27,781 bases of DNA from Phycisphaerae bacterium (GCA_002688155.1 NZCH01000001.1:1-27781), one strand, 5' to 3'. Counted from the stretch's first letter, positions 1 through 7,380 are shown. Notes: generated from the letters alone by a model not told the origin. Numbers and translations: made by a program.

Positions 1-1
1 C

Positions 2-652
2 AGCCAGTACAAAGAGCTCAGTGACGCGGGCCTGGACGGGCTGACGCTTGGCGACCACGTATTCAAACGCTCGAAAATCGCAGCAACGCTCGAGCAGGAA
101 TCCAACATCATTCGCCCGGCCAACCTGCCGACGGGCGCGGCGGGGCGCGGCTGGATGCGTATCAATACGCGGGGCCAACGGCCAAAGGCATCGCTGTTCG
201 TCACGACCGTGCTGGGCAGGGTGTATATCGACCTGCGCGCGGATGACCCGTTCGCGGCGGTCGAGCGTGTACTGTCGCAGTTGCCCGAAGCGTTGCCGCT
301 GGTGATCGTCGAAGTGCACGCCGAGGCGACGGCCGAGAAGGCGGCGCTGGCGCACTTTCTCGATGGCAAGGTGGCGGCCGTCATCGGCACGCACACACAC
401 GTGCCCACCGCCGACGCGCGGATTCTGCCGGCGGGCACGGCGTTCATCAGCGACATTGGCATGTCAGGACCCCATCACTCGATCATCGGCCGGCAAATTG
501 ACCGCGTGGTCAAGTTCATGACCACTGCGATGCCCTCGCCCTTCGACGTCGCGGAAAAAGACGTGCGCGTTTGCGGTGTGTTCATTCAGATTGATGAATC
601 AACGCGGCGGGCGACAAAGATCGAGCGCATTGAGTTGCCGTTCGAGTCGTGA
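2..652 (+). CDS. ymdB: YmdB/TIGR00282-family metallophosphoesterase, 3' part (5' end outside the window)
   Basis: This is the C-terminal 216 residues of a calcineurin-like phosphoesterase of the YmdB family (2',3'-cyclic-nucleotide 2'-phosphodiesterase in Bacillus); the frame is open to the window edge. Visible family marks are the G-x-H metal motif near visible residue 17 (here GDH), the EVHAEAT segment, and GTHTHVPTAD, whose histidines bind the second metal, followed by the conserved ISDIGMSGP loop. Family members are about 260 aa, so some 40-50 N-terminal residues with the first metal-binding aspartate are missing. The usual motif is GNH, so the Asn to Asp change at visible residue 18 touches a metal or catalytic position. 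It ends six bases before the convergent stop of the next gene. The family assignment is firm; the cellular substrate is not known from sequence. Confidence 0.9.
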   Translation, partial: SQYKELSDAGLDGLTLGDHVFKRSKIAATLEQESNIIRPANLPTGAAGRGWMRINTRGQRPKASLFVTTVLGRVYIDLRADDPFAAVERVLSQLPEALPLVIVEVHAEATAEKAALAHFLDGKVAAVIGTHTHVPTADARILPAGTAFISDIGMSGPHHSIIGRQIDRVVKFMTTAMPSPFDVAEKDVRVCGVFIQIDESTRRATKIERIELPFES

Positions 653-658
653 GTGACG

Positions 659-1696
659 TCAGTCACCGCGTGCGACCGTCGGTTCGATGCCGCTGAGGTA
701 CGCCAGCGCGGCGGTAACGTCGCGTTGGGGGATGGACACACGCACGCCGCGAAAGGCGATCTTGTCGCGATCGTTGAGTTCGATTCCTTGAACAACTTTC
801 GTGCGCAATCCCCGAAGTTTGATGATTTCGTTCGACAGGTTCCGCCGGTGTTCGACGGTCAGGTGCGGATCACGCATGAGTTTTCGGCATTCGTTGATCA
901 GCCGTTTCATCGCCGGCCGCGCGCTGGGGTCTCCGGCGGCGACGCGGTCGTACACGTCCGTGGCCATCGCGGCGAGCCGGACGCCGCCTTTTGTGGGCAG
1001 ACGCGGCATCAGCGCGTCGCGGTAAGCCAGCACAGGCTCATTCGAGTGTGTCGTGCGCTCGCGCATCGATTCGAGCCGTTCGTTCGCCTGCGACACCTCC
1101 CTGTCACGCTGGAACGGGCCGGGTTCGTCCTGGTCGAAACTCAGGGCCGATCCGGTGTTGACGACGCTGAGCTTTTGCTTGAAACCGCGCGTGTTCTTGA
1201 TTGGTTCAACGTCGCTGATGAACGCGATCTGCCGGCCCGCGATGATCGACAGGTTCATGTTGCTGCGCGCGGTTCGAGGTTGCAGTTGCGGTTCGGGCTG
1301 GCGGTGCACCCTGGGCATCGTGGCAATGATACGGCCGAATGTTTCAACGTCGGCCTGCGACAGGTCCGGCTCAAAACTCATCAGTTGCCACTTGACGTAC
1401 GCGGCGAGCGCGGCGTGGCGGTTCAGTGGCTTACTCAGCAGACGGATCACGTCGTCGCTGGACATTCGCAGGCGTTTGATGCGCGCGTATTCGGCGTTTG
1501 CACGCGGCCATCGCTCGCCGCGGTGCGCCGCGGGTGTCGCTTCACGCATCAACGCGGACACGGCGCGCGGTGCGGTGGTTGTTTTGGCCGTGTTTTCGGC
1601 CGCGAACGTGTTTACGGCCGAAAACGCGACAAACACCACCAGCATCAAAGGCCCTGTGAAGCACTGGCGTCCCAGCTTGTCGGATTGTTCCGACAT
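659..1696 (-). CDS. Secreted protein of unknown function (345 aa)
   Basis: I do not recognise this protein. The ATG at 1696 is chosen because it opens a typical signal peptide: a short polar start, a hydrophobic run (LMLVVFVAFSAV) around residues 17-28, and a likely cleavage after TFAA near residue 33. The same strand is open further upstream, but that extension would bury the signal sequence. The mature part is Arg-rich and mostly helical-looking, with no recognised catalytic motif, no further membrane segment and few cysteines. A TACAAT hexamer ends six bases before the ATG and there is no Shine-Dalgarno sequence. It lies 37 bases downstream of the DUF971 gene and may be read with it. Coding on this strand is favoured by the signal peptide; the long plus-strand frame opposite looks like a GC-rich shadow. 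Confidence 0.7.
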   Translation of the reverse strand: MSEQSDKLGRQCFTGPLMLVVFVAFSAVNTFAAENTAKTTTAPRAVSALMREATPAAHRGERWPRANAEYARIKRLRMSSDDVIRLLSKPLNRHAALAAYVKWQLMSFEPDLSQADVETFGRIIATMPRVHRQPEPQLQPRTARSNMNLSIIAGRQIAFISDVEPIKNTRGFKQKLSVVNTGSALSFDQDEPGPFQRDREVSQANERLESMRERTTHSNEPVLAYRDALMPRLPTKGGVRLAAMATDVYDRVAAGDPSARPAMKRLINECRKLMRDPHLTVEHRRNLSNEIIKLRGLRTKVVQGIELNDRDKIAFRGVRVSIPQRDVTAALAYLSGIEPTVARGD

Positions 1697-1702
1697 CACA
1701 CC

Positions 1703-1708
1703 ATTGTA
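1703..1708 (-). promoter_or_regulatory. -10-like hexamer TACAAT, 6 bases before a start codon
   Basis: Read on the minus strand, TACAAT is followed by six bases and then the ATG at 1696. Transcription would begin at or next to the start codon, giving a leaderless message. No convincing -35 box was seen. Confidence 0.45.
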
Positions 1709-1733
1709 GCGCGTCGTGAGCGTCGGGGGCGTG

Positions 1734-2102
1734 TTACGGGTTTGCGTTGCCCGTTGTCTCGCCACGCGCGGGATCGATTTCGCGCAGGTACTGCCAACTG
1801 AAGATGCCCGTGTCGTGACCATCGGAGAAGGTGATGCGCACGGCGTAGTTGCCGACGAGCTCGGCGCCGGTGGCGGTTAACGGTTGTTCGCCGCCGGACA
1901 CGGCGGACGCAGGCAGGACCGTCAGCGGGTTACGGCTCATTTCTTCACGCAGTTGACGCTGTTCAGCCGACGGCGACATGCGGCGCAGGTATGCGATCGC
2001 ATAGAAGCTCTGCGTACCGTCAGGCCACGTGACCGCCAGTCCCTGATCCTTCTTGAAGTCCAGGTGGGTGGGCGCCAGCGGTTGATGGGAGTGTTCAGCC
2101 AT
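1734..2102 (-). CDS. DUF971 (GBBH-like N-terminal domain) protein
   Basis: This small cytoplasmic protein of 122 aa has the DUF971 pattern: an LAVTWPDG start of the fold, a FYAIAYLRRMSPSAE segment, and a C-terminal ITFSDGHDTGIFSWQYLREI motif. The same domain forms the N-terminus of gamma-butyrobetaine hydroxylase and is found fused to Mrp/ApbC-type Fe-S carrier ATPases, which suggests a role near Fe-S or metal handling. That role is inferred, not shown. The ATG at 2102 sits eight bases after a CATAAT hexamer with a TTGCCA box 16 bases upstream. The gene is divergent from a [2Fe-2S] ferredoxin gene, with 75 bases between the starts, which supports a redox or Fe-S context. Confidence 0.85.
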   Translation of the reverse strand: MAEHSHQPLAPTHLDFKKDQGLAVTWPDGTQSFYAIAYLRRMSPSAEQRQLREEMSRNPLTVLPASAVSGGEQPLTATGAELVGNYAVRITFSDGHDTGIFSWQYLREIDPARGETTGNANP

Positions 2103-2110
2103 GTGAGGGC

Positions 2111-2138
2111 ATTATGTTGACTGATGGGGCAATGGCAA
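2111..2138 (-). promoter_or_regulatory. Promoter of the DUF971 gene
   Basis: On the minus strand TTGCCA (2133-2138) is separated by 16 bases from CATAAT (2111-2116), which ends eight bases before the ATG at 2102. Spacing and sequence fit a housekeeping sigma promoter and predict a leader of zero to two bases. Confidence 0.55.
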
Positions 2139-2163
2139 CCCGCTCGGTTGTCCAGTTGTTTGC

Positions 2164-2169
2164 TATCCT
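2164..2169 (+). promoter_or_regulatory. Extended -10 hexamer TATCCT of the ferredoxin gene
   Basis: TGC precedes TATCCT, matching the extended -10 form TGnTATAAT. It ends eight bases before the ATG at 2178. No clear -35 box is visible, which extended -10 promoters tolerate. Confidence 0.4.
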
Positions 2170-2177
2170 GCGACCGT

Positions 2178-2567
2178 ATGTCCGATGCCAACCCCGATAT
2201 TGCGCTCGAACAGCAGCGGCAGCTTGCCGACGCGGTCGGTGTGGGCGCGACGCGGCGGCATATTTTTTTGTGTGCGGACCAGACCAAACCCAACTGCTGC
2301 GAGAAAGAACGGTCAATCGAAGCATGGAATTACCTGAAGCGCCGGCTCAAGGAGTTGGGCCTGTCGGAGCAGGGCGGCGTGTTTCGCACAAAGGTGAACT
2401 GCCTGCGTATCTGCGCCGGCGGGCCGATCGCGGTCGTGTATCCCCAAGGCGCGTGGTATGGCCGGTGCGATCCGCCGGTGCTCGAACAAATCATTGAGCA
2501 CCATCTGATCGGCGGGCAGGTAGTTCACGAACACCTGATTACGTTGCAGCCGTTGGACAGTGAGTAA
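2178..2567 (+). CDS. Thioredoxin-like [2Fe-2S] ferredoxin domain protein
   Basis: This 129-residue protein belongs to the thioredoxin-fold [2Fe-2S] ferredoxins (the NuoE/Shethna-like group). The cluster ligands are visible: Cys32 in HIFLCAD, a Cys40-Cys41 pair, and Cys75-x3-Cys79 in NCLRICAGGP, followed by the typical AVVYPQGAWYG strand. One of Cys40/41 is the likely second ligand. The ATG at 2178 is preferred to an in-frame ATG 54 bases upstream because the extra segment is not ferredoxin-like and an extended -10 box lies just before 2178. The gene is followed after 75 bases by nuoC, so a link to electron transfer around complex I is plausible but unproven. Confidence 0.88.
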   Translation: MSDANPDIALEQQRQLADAVGVGATRRHIFLCADQTKPNCCEKERSIEAWNYLKRRLKELGLSEQGGVFRTKVNCLRICAGGPIAVVYPQGAWYGRCDPPVLEQIIEHHLIGGQVVHEHLITLQPLDSE

Positions 2568-2630
2568 ATCGGCGAAACGCCATACTGCCCGCGCGGTGAT
2601 CACGCGCTGGAACCGCGAATCGGGCCGCGT

Positions 2631-2636
2631 TACACT
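2631..2636 (+). promoter_or_regulatory. -10-like hexamer TACACT before nuoC
   Basis: TACACT ends six bases before the nuoC ATG at 2643, so an mRNA from this site would be leaderless. There is no Shine-Dalgarno sequence and no strong -35 box. It suggests nuoC has its own promoter rather than relying on the ferredoxin gene upstream. Confidence 0.4.
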
Positions 2637-2642
2637 ACTCGT

Positions 2643-3158
2643 ATGACGCTGACCGACATTGCGAACCAACTGTCCAAACGATTCGGCGATGCGATCACCG
2701 AGTCATTGCCCGAAGACAAGCACCCACGTGTTCACACGACGGCGTCACACTGGCGTGAGGTCGCGGCGTTTCTCGCTCACGATCCGGACCTGGCGTTTGA
2801 CTGGCTGGGTTGCGTCACGGCGGTCGACTACGTCGGCGAGGATCAGCTTTGTGCGGTGTACGATTTGTATTCGACGAAGCACAAGACCTGGTTTGCCGTG
2901 AAGGTGTACGTCGACCGCGCCGATGCGCACATTCCCAGCGTCATGGACATTTGGCCGGCCGCCAACTGGCATGAACGCGAGGCGTACGACCTGATGGGCA
3001 TCGTCTTCGACGACCACGCCGACCTGCGGCGAATTCTGCTGCCTGAGGACTGGCAGGGTTATCCATTGCGCAAAGATTACGTGTTCCCCCATGCATACCA
3101 CGGCATCCCCGGCACGTATGAAACCGACTGGAAGCAGTGGGCGAAGTACCCGAAGTGA
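2643..3158 (+). CDS. nuoC: NADH-quinone oxidoreductase subunit C (30 kDa subunit)
   Basis: NuoC is part of the peripheral arm of respiratory complex I, at the junction with the quinone-reducing NuoD module. The 171-aa protein has the family's C-terminal signature: HEREAYDLMGI, then a HADLRRIL stretch, then PEDWQGYPLRKDY. The length is normal for a stand-alone NuoC rather than a NuoCD fusion. The gene is isolated: no nuoA, nuoB or nuoD lies on either side, unlike the usual nuoABCD order. Its promoter-like TACACT box ends six bases from the ATG. It converges on the next gene, 32 bases away. Function is firm; why it is separated from other nuo genes cannot be told from this window. Confidence 0.95.
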   Translation: MTLTDIANQLSKRFGDAITESLPEDKHPRVHTTASHWREVAAFLAHDPDLAFDWLGCVTAVDYVGEDQLCAVYDLYSTKHKTWFAVKVYVDRADAHIPSVMDIWPAANWHEREAYDLMGIVFDDHADLRRILLPEDWQGYPLRKDYVFPHAYHGIPGTYETDWKQWAKYPK

Positions 3159-3169
3159 TCACGTCGTGA
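3159..3169. terminator. Short inverted repeat between convergent genes
   Basis: TCACG-T-CGTGA is a perfect 5-base inverted repeat directly after the nuoC stop and before the convergent lipoprotein gene's stop. It has no U-run on either strand, so intrinsic termination is doubtful. Confidence 0.2.
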
Positions 3170-3190
3170 CAGGCCGACTGCGCAAACACA

Positions 3191-3874
3191 TCAATCTTTG
3201 TCGTTTTGAATCGTCGTTGCCACTGGGGCTGGCGCCCAGCCGCTGTCACGCAGTCGTCGAAGGACAATGCCATCGTTGGGGTTGATCTGGTACGCATGTT
3301 TGAGTGTTTCGACGGCGGACATGTCGTCGCCAATCGATTCGTAAAAGTCCGCAGACGCCAGCCACGGCTGGACGTCGCCCTTGGACGCGAAGTGCGCCGC
3401 CTTGCGGTACGCGACGTCGGCGCCATCAACGTCACCGACTTGCGCCAGGTAGCGGGCCTGTCGCAAATACGCCCACGGTGACCCGCCACCGGCAGACTCG
3501 GTCTTCAGCAGCGCGTGCAGACGCTGACGCTTGTCCTGCTGATAGAACGCCTCGGCCAGCGCGTCGACGATGTCCGAGCGCTGCTCCTTGTCGTAGCGGA
3601 TCTGCCGCACCTGCTCGAGCAGTATTTGCGCTTTGAACGGCTCGTTTTGCCGCAGCCGGATAAGCGACACGTAATACATGCTCTTCCAGTCACTGGGATA
3701 TTGGCCGTACGCGCGTGTGAAGTAGGCGTCCGCCTCGTCGAGCCGGCCGACTTCATATGCCTCGATGCCGCGCTGACGCAGATACGCGCTGCTCTGACAC
3801 CCCGTCTGAATCAACAGACCGGCCATGAGCACAGCGACAACCAACAAACGATATGTTCGACACGTGGTCCACAT
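3191..3874 (-). CDS. TPR-repeat lipoprotein
   Basis: This 227-aa protein begins with a lipoprotein-type signal: basic start, hydrophobic LLVVAVLMAGLLI, then TGC with the putative lipidated Cys26. Position -3 is Gln rather than the usual Leu, so the lipobox is imperfect. The rest is tetratricopeptide-like helices, for example GIEAYEVGRLDEADAYFTRA near residue 35, with further units near residues 130 and 165 (ARYLAQVGDVDGADVAYRKA). TPR lipoproteins usually act as scaffolds at the envelope; no partner is evident here. Unlike most genes in the window it has a clear ribosome-binding site (AAAGGA about eight bases upstream of ATG 3874). A possible promoter (TATTAT) lies about 80 bases upstream, in the gap shared with the divergent gene. 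Confidence 0.85.
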   Translation of the reverse strand: MWTTCRTYRLLVVAVLMAGLLIQTGCQSSAYLRQRGIEAYEVGRLDEADAYFTRAYGQYPSDWKSMYYVSLIRLRQNEPFKAQILLEQVRQIRYDKEQRSDIVDALAEAFYQQDKRQRLHALLKTESAGGGSPWAYLRQARYLAQVGDVDGADVAYRKAAHFASKGDVQPWLASADFYESIGDDMSAVETLKHAYQINPNDGIVLRRLRDSGWAPAPVATTIQNDKD

Positions 3875-3955
3875 CAGCGATATCCTTTCCGCAGGTGGTG
3901 AACCGGATTAGGTAGCCCGCTGAAACCTCGCGGGTGGACGATCCATCGTCGAAGA

Positions 3956-3962
3956 CATAATA
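3956..3962. promoter_or_regulatory. Overlapping divergent -10 boxes
   Basis: CATAAT on the plus strand (3956-3961) and TATTAT on the minus strand (3957-3962) overlap almost completely, between two divergent genes. The plus-strand hexamer has a weak GTGGAC box 16 bases upstream. Transcription in the two directions would be mutually exclusive if both are used. Confidence 0.35.
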
Positions 3963-3988
3963 CCACAGGCGAGCGCCGTTCGCACGTT

Positions 3989-4396
3989 ATGGGCACGAAA
4001 TTTCCACACACGGACCAGCCGGTGCAGGTGCGGACCGTCCTGATGCGCCACGACGCGCCCGACGGCGTGCACTTTGACTGGATGATTGAGGACCCCGCCG
4101 AGTCGCAAGGCCGGTTATGGACCGCCCGTGTTCTGATCCCGGCGGGCCAGTGGCACGACGTTGGGCGCTGGCGCATCGAGCCAATCGGGCGGCATCGGCG
4201 CGTGTACCTGACGTATGAGGGGCCTCTTACCGACGGTCGTGGCACCCTCACGCGTGTTGATCAGGGCGTATGCCGGGTGGTCGAATGGTCGGACGACGGG
4301 ATCGTAATCGACGTGCAAATGTCGGCGTTCGAAGGCGTGGTAGAAGTGGCGAAAGCGCATGACGGGCAGTGGTGGGCGACGGAGAGGGAGAGGTAA
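3989..4396 (+). CDS. Small protein resembling the LigD 3'-phosphoesterase (N-terminal) domain
   Basis: This 135-aa protein resembles the phosphoesterase domain of bacterial NHEJ ligase LigD. RHDAPDGVHFDWMIED (residues 20-35) aligns with the family's H-x5-H-x-D metal motif (here His21, His28, Asp30). LWTARV corresponds to the LKSWAVP strand, and LTYEGPLTDGRGTLTRVDQG to the FEG...GxGTVxxWD strands. In LigD this domain trims 3' ends; free-standing relatives exist in planctomycetes but I know of no proven role. No ligase, polymerase or Ku gene is nearby. The ATG at 3989 has no Shine-Dalgarno sequence, and a -10 box lies 27 bases upstream. An alternative view is a structural homologue without enzyme activity. 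Family likeness is moderately sure, activity unsure. Confidence 0.6.
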   Translation: MGTKFPHTDQPVQVRTVLMRHDAPDGVHFDWMIEDPAESQGRLWTARVLIPAGQWHDVGRWRIEPIGRHRRVYLTYEGPLTDGRGTLTRVDQGVCRVVEWSDDGIVIDVQMSAFEGVVEVAKAHDGQWWATERER

Positions 4397-4423
4397 GTAC
4401 CCAGATCCCCGGAGGTTTCCCGC

Positions 4424-4452
4424 TTGCCGCTGCCCGAACTTTCGGTTTACAT
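4424..4452 (+). promoter_or_regulatory. Promoter of zwf
   Basis: TTGCCG (4424-4429), a 17-base spacer, and TTACAT (4447-4452) form a good housekeeping-type promoter that ends six bases before the ATG at 4459. The message would be leaderless. A GGAGG at 4411-4415 lies upstream of this promoter and has no in-frame start at proper distance. Confidence 0.55.
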
Positions 4453-4458
4453 GTCCGC

Positions 4459-5994
4459 ATGAGCGACAGCGATCCTGCGGGTGAACCGGCGAATTGTCTG
4501 ATTGTCATCTTCGGTGCCTCGGGCGACCTGACCAAGCGCAAACTGGTGCCGTCACTGTTCTCGCTGGCCAGGAAGAACCAGTTGCCTGCCGGGACGGCTG
4601 TACTGGGCGTGTCGCGCACGGACATGTCCGACGACGCGTTTCGCGCGCACCTGACACCGCATGTCAAGCAGTTCGCCCGGGATTTCGACGCCGCGGCGTG
4701 GGATGACTTCGCGACGCGCATTTACTACCACACTGCGGACACGACGAGCGCCGAATCGTTTGTGGGCCTCAAAGCCCGCATCGGAGGGCTGTCGGGGCAA
4801 TACGGCACCGGCCAGCGGCTGCTGTTTTACCTCTCCGTCGCGCCCCAGTTGTACGAGCCGATCGTCGACAATCTCGCGGCGCTGCAGATGATCACCGAGG
4901 GCAAGACAATGTGCTCGCTCAACCGCACACACGGCGCGTGGCAGCGCCTGATCGTCGAGAAGCCGTTCGGGTACGACCCGCCGTCGGCAGCGCATTTGAA
5001 CCAGGTGCTCGGACGCGCGTGTGAAGAGCACGCGATCTATCGCATCGATCATTACCTGGGCAAGGAAACGGTGCAGAACCTGCTGGTGTTCCGTTTCGCC
5101 AATGCCATCTTCGAGCCGATCTGGAACAGCAATTACATTGACCACGTTCAGGTGACGGCCGTGGAATCGGTAGGCGTGCAAGACCGGGGCGGGTATTACG
5201 ATTCGCCCTCCGGCGGCGCGATGCGCGACATGATTCAAAGCCACCTGATCCAAGTCATGGCGCTTGTCGCCATGGAGCCGCCGGTAAGCATGCGTGCCGA
5301 CGACATTCGCCTGGAAAAGGTCAAGGTGCTCAGCGCCACGCGCGGCCCGGGCGCGGATGAAATGGCGGACTTCACCGTACGCGGACATTACGGCCGCGGC
5401 AGCATGGACGGGCAGGCTGTCCCGGCGTACCTTGAAGAACAGGGCGTCGCGCCTGACAGCGGGACCGAGACCTACGCCGCCTTGCAACTGCACGTCGATA
5501 CCTGGCGCTGGGGTGGCGTGCCGTTTTACCTGCGTTCAGGGAAACGCATGGCCAAAAAACTCACCGAGATCGTCGTCAACTTCAAACACACGCCGCACTG
5601 CCTGTTCCGCGAGCAGACACGCAAGCTCAAACCCAACCAGATCATTATCAACGTTCAACCCGATGAAGGCATTCGCATTCGTTTTGAAGGCAAGGTGCCG
5701 GGCACGAAGATGGACATCAAGGACGTGGTGATGGACTTCGACCTGGTCGAGCAATTCAACGCCGAGCCACCCGAAGCATACGCAACGCTGCTGCTGGACG
5801 CGATCCGTGGTGACCAGACGCTGTTCAAACATCGCGAAGAGATCGAACATTGCTGGCGTGTCGTGCAGCCGGCCATCGACTACTGGAAAAACACGGCCAC
5901 CGACGCGCCTTCCGAGTACGCATCAGGTACATGGGGCCCATCGGCCAGCGACATCATGATGGCGCGCGATGATCGCAACTGGCATAATCCGTAA
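4459..5994 (+). CDS. zwf: Glucose-6-phosphate 1-dehydrogenase
   Basis: The enzyme oxidises glucose 6-phosphate to 6-phosphogluconolactone with NADP+, the first step of the oxidative pentose phosphate pathway. The 511-aa product has the usual length. The nucleotide-binding loop GASGDLTKRK is at residues 19-28, and the active-site signature RIDHYLGKE at residues 195-203 contains the catalytic His and substrate lysine. FRFANAIFEPIWN, RSGKRMAKK and a C-terminal YASGTWGPSASD segment are also typical. The ATG at 4459 is chosen over an in-frame ATG at 4369 because the family begins shortly before the dinucleotide loop, the upstream start overlaps the preceding gene, and a promoter lies directly before 4459. 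No gnd, pgl or opcA gene is adjacent, so it is a single transcription unit here. Confidence 0.97.
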   Translation: MSDSDPAGEPANCLIVIFGASGDLTKRKLVPSLFSLARKNQLPAGTAVLGVSRTDMSDDAFRAHLTPHVKQFARDFDAAAWDDFATRIYYHTADTTSAESFVGLKARIGGLSGQYGTGQRLLFYLSVAPQLYEPIVDNLAALQMITEGKTMCSLNRTHGAWQRLIVEKPFGYDPPSAAHLNQVLGRACEEHAIYRIDHYLGKETVQNLLVFRFANAIFEPIWNSNYIDHVQVTAVESVGVQDRGGYYDSPSGGAMRDMIQSHLIQVMALVAMEPPVSMRADDIRLEKVKVLSATRGPGADEMADFTVRGHYGRGSMDGQAVPAYLEEQGVAPDSGTETYAALQLHVDTWRWGGVPFYLRSGKRMAKKLTEIVVNFKHTPHCLFREQTRKLKPNQIIINVQPDEGIRIRFEGKVPGTKMDIKDVVMDFDLVEQFNAEPPEAYATLLLDAIRGDQTLFKHREEIEHCWRVVQPAIDYWKNTATDAPSEYASGTWGPSASDIMMARDDRNWHNP

Positions 5995-6304
5995 TAGCAA
6001 TGTAAATCCCGGACCGGTGGCCGCAGGAAAACGGCTCGCAAAAGGCGTCAATCAGAAGCAGATTTGAAGGCGTTACGCCAAAGTGTTCAGGGGTGCCAAC
6101 CCTGCGACGATACCCAGTGGCGTTCCCGGACGATCAGGCACCTGGTCCTGGAATCCACGGTCCGTCCACGCAGCGGATCGGGAAAAACAGAGGGAAACGA
6201 TTCTCGGCGTCATTTCCCCCCTTCCCCCGCCGCTGGCGGCGACCTGTTTGCCTGGCAGTCGCGTCGTACATGAATACCTGTGTCTGTGGAAGAGTGTGCA
6301 GGGG
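5995..6304. other. Intergenic region between convergent zwf and aldolase genes
   Basis: These 310 bases hold no supported gene; frames present are short and lack family features. The only clear structure is a perfect inverted repeat CGCCGC-TG-GCGGCG at 6228-6241, next to a C-rich run at 6215-6228. It could fold as a compact hairpin and act as a shared transcription end, but neither strand has a U-run after it. Confidence 0.5.
6228..6241. terminator. Hairpin between convergent genes
   Basis: A 6-base perfect stem (CGCCGC/GCGGCG) surrounds TG, or a 5-base stem with a four-base loop. It lies between the ends of zwf and the aldolase gene. The absence of a U-tract makes termination activity uncertain. 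Confidence 0.25.
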
Positions 6305-7099
6305 TCAACCGCCGCTTGCACTCGCCGCACGCGCTGAATCGAGCACGCTGCGGCCGGCCGTGAATAAATGTCCCCAGTCAACCGCGAGGCTGATCCACTT
6401 AACACCCACGCGCATCCAGCGCGCGAAGTTGTCATCGCTATAAAACGTCGAAACGCCGAGCAGGATGTCGCTGGCGTTCACCTTGTCGGCGACCGTCTGG
6501 AACGCGTCGCAGACTTGCGGGTCATTGATCTGGCCAAGCTTGCCCATCGAGCCGGACAGGTCGTTGGGTCCCAGGCAAATGCTGTCGATGCCCGGCACGG
6601 CGAGGATCGCATCGAGATTGTTGACCGCTTCGATGTGTTCGATCTGAAGAATGATCAGCGGATCGTCCTTGACCTCGTCGAGATACTGGGCCTGCGAAAT
6701 TTTCCCAAAGTATTGGCCGCGCCGTGGGCCGTAGCCGCGAACACCCTGGGGCGGGTACCGGCATGCCTGAACCGCCGCCTGCGCGCCGTCCGCGGTTTTC
6801 ACGTTGGGAACGATGATGCCCGCCGGCGCCAGGTCAAGTACCTGCTTGATCACGTCCACGTCATTGACAGGTACGCGCACGAACGGCGCGGTGTGCGTGC
6901 CGCGCACCGCCATCACGTGTCCCAGCGCGATCTGCAGATCGATAGGGCTGTGTTCCATGTCGATCCACGTGAAGTCGTACCCCACCTCGCTCATCAGTTC
7001 ACTGACTGAGGGATCGCAAAATGTGATGCCCGTGCCGACGCAGAGTTCACCGGCGGCGATGCGCTGACGAAAACGCTGGATGTTGTTGATGCTTGTCAT
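6305..7099 (-). CDS. HpcH/HpaI-family aldolase (2-keto-3-deoxy acid aldolase type)
   Basis: This 264-aa protein is a class II, metal-dependent pyruvate aldolase of the HpcH/HpaI family, which cleaves or forms 4-hydroxy-2-oxo acids such as 2-dehydro-3-deoxyglucarate or 2,4-dihydroxyhept-2-enedioate. Family marks are FTWIDMEHSPID near residue 45, FVRVPVND near 73, GVRGYGPRRGQYFG near 120 (the arginines and following residues bind pyruvate and substrate), LQIEHIEAVNN near 150 with a metal-binding Glu, and GIDSICLGPNDLSGSMG near 170 with the metal-binding Asp. Length is normal. It is a single gene on the minus strand, facing zwf, and its exact substrate cannot be read from context. The ATG at 7099 has no Shine-Dalgarno sequence. 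Confidence 0.9.
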   Translation of the reverse strand: MTSINNIQRFRQRIAAGELCVGTGITFCDPSVSELMSEVGYDFTWIDMEHSPIDLQIALGHVMAVRGTHTAPFVRVPVNDVDVIKQVLDLAPAGIIVPNVKTADGAQAAVQACRYPPQGVRGYGPRRGQYFGKISQAQYLDEVKDDPLIILQIEHIEAVNNLDAILAVPGIDSICLGPNDLSGSMGKLGQINDPQVCDAFQTVADKVNASDILLGVSTFYSDDNFARWMRVGVKWISLAVDWGHLFTAGRSVLDSARAASASGG

Positions 7100-7230
7100 T
7101 GAATTACCAGTGGCGATTGCAGGGCAATCGGAGGATTTACGATTTTCAGATTTGTCGTGCGTAGACCTTGAGCAGGAGAAAAGGTGTCAGCAACGGATGC
7201 CGTTAAGCTAAGCCATATCCCCTTTCACCG

Positions 7231-7270
7231 CCAGTTCCCACCACAAAGGGCACACAGTTCGCAGAAGGTG
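7231..7270 (-). repeat. Degenerate interspersed repeat, copy 1
   Basis: On the minus strand this reads TTCTGCGAACTGTGTGCCCT and then TTGTGGTGGG. It resembles the second copy at 7381-7410 and a CTCTGCG-CTCTGTGGT sequence I recall as a common intergenic repeat in planctomycetes and relatives. The two copies here are inverted with respect to each other. Confidence 0.4.
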
Positions 7271-7380
7271 CGTCATGTCGTCAAATCAGAATCGAGATTG
7301 GATTGATTGATCGGCAACACGGTGCTTTTCAATCACGGGAAAGTCGTGGGTGATTGTACGGGGCCGCGTTGAAAATCCCC

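Noticed and set aside
653..1801. Long plus-strand open frame opposite the secreted protein of unknown function
   Set aside because: It overlaps the minus-strand gene almost fully, has no motif or signal sequence, and is rich in Arg/Val/His, as expected of an antisense shadow in GC-rich DNA. The opposite strand has a signal peptide and a -10 box.
4411..4426. GGAGG followed by TTG as an alternative zwf start
   Set aside because: The TTG at 4424 is not in the zwf frame, and the promoter spacing fits the ATG at 4459.
4248..5493. Minus-strand frames opposite zwf
   Set aside because: zwf is certain by motif; these are shadows without any start signal or motif.
7330..7380. Minus-strand TACAAT as promoter for the aldolase gene
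   Set aside because: It is about 250 bases from the start, with no good -35 box; it may be a chance match in an AT-richer gap.
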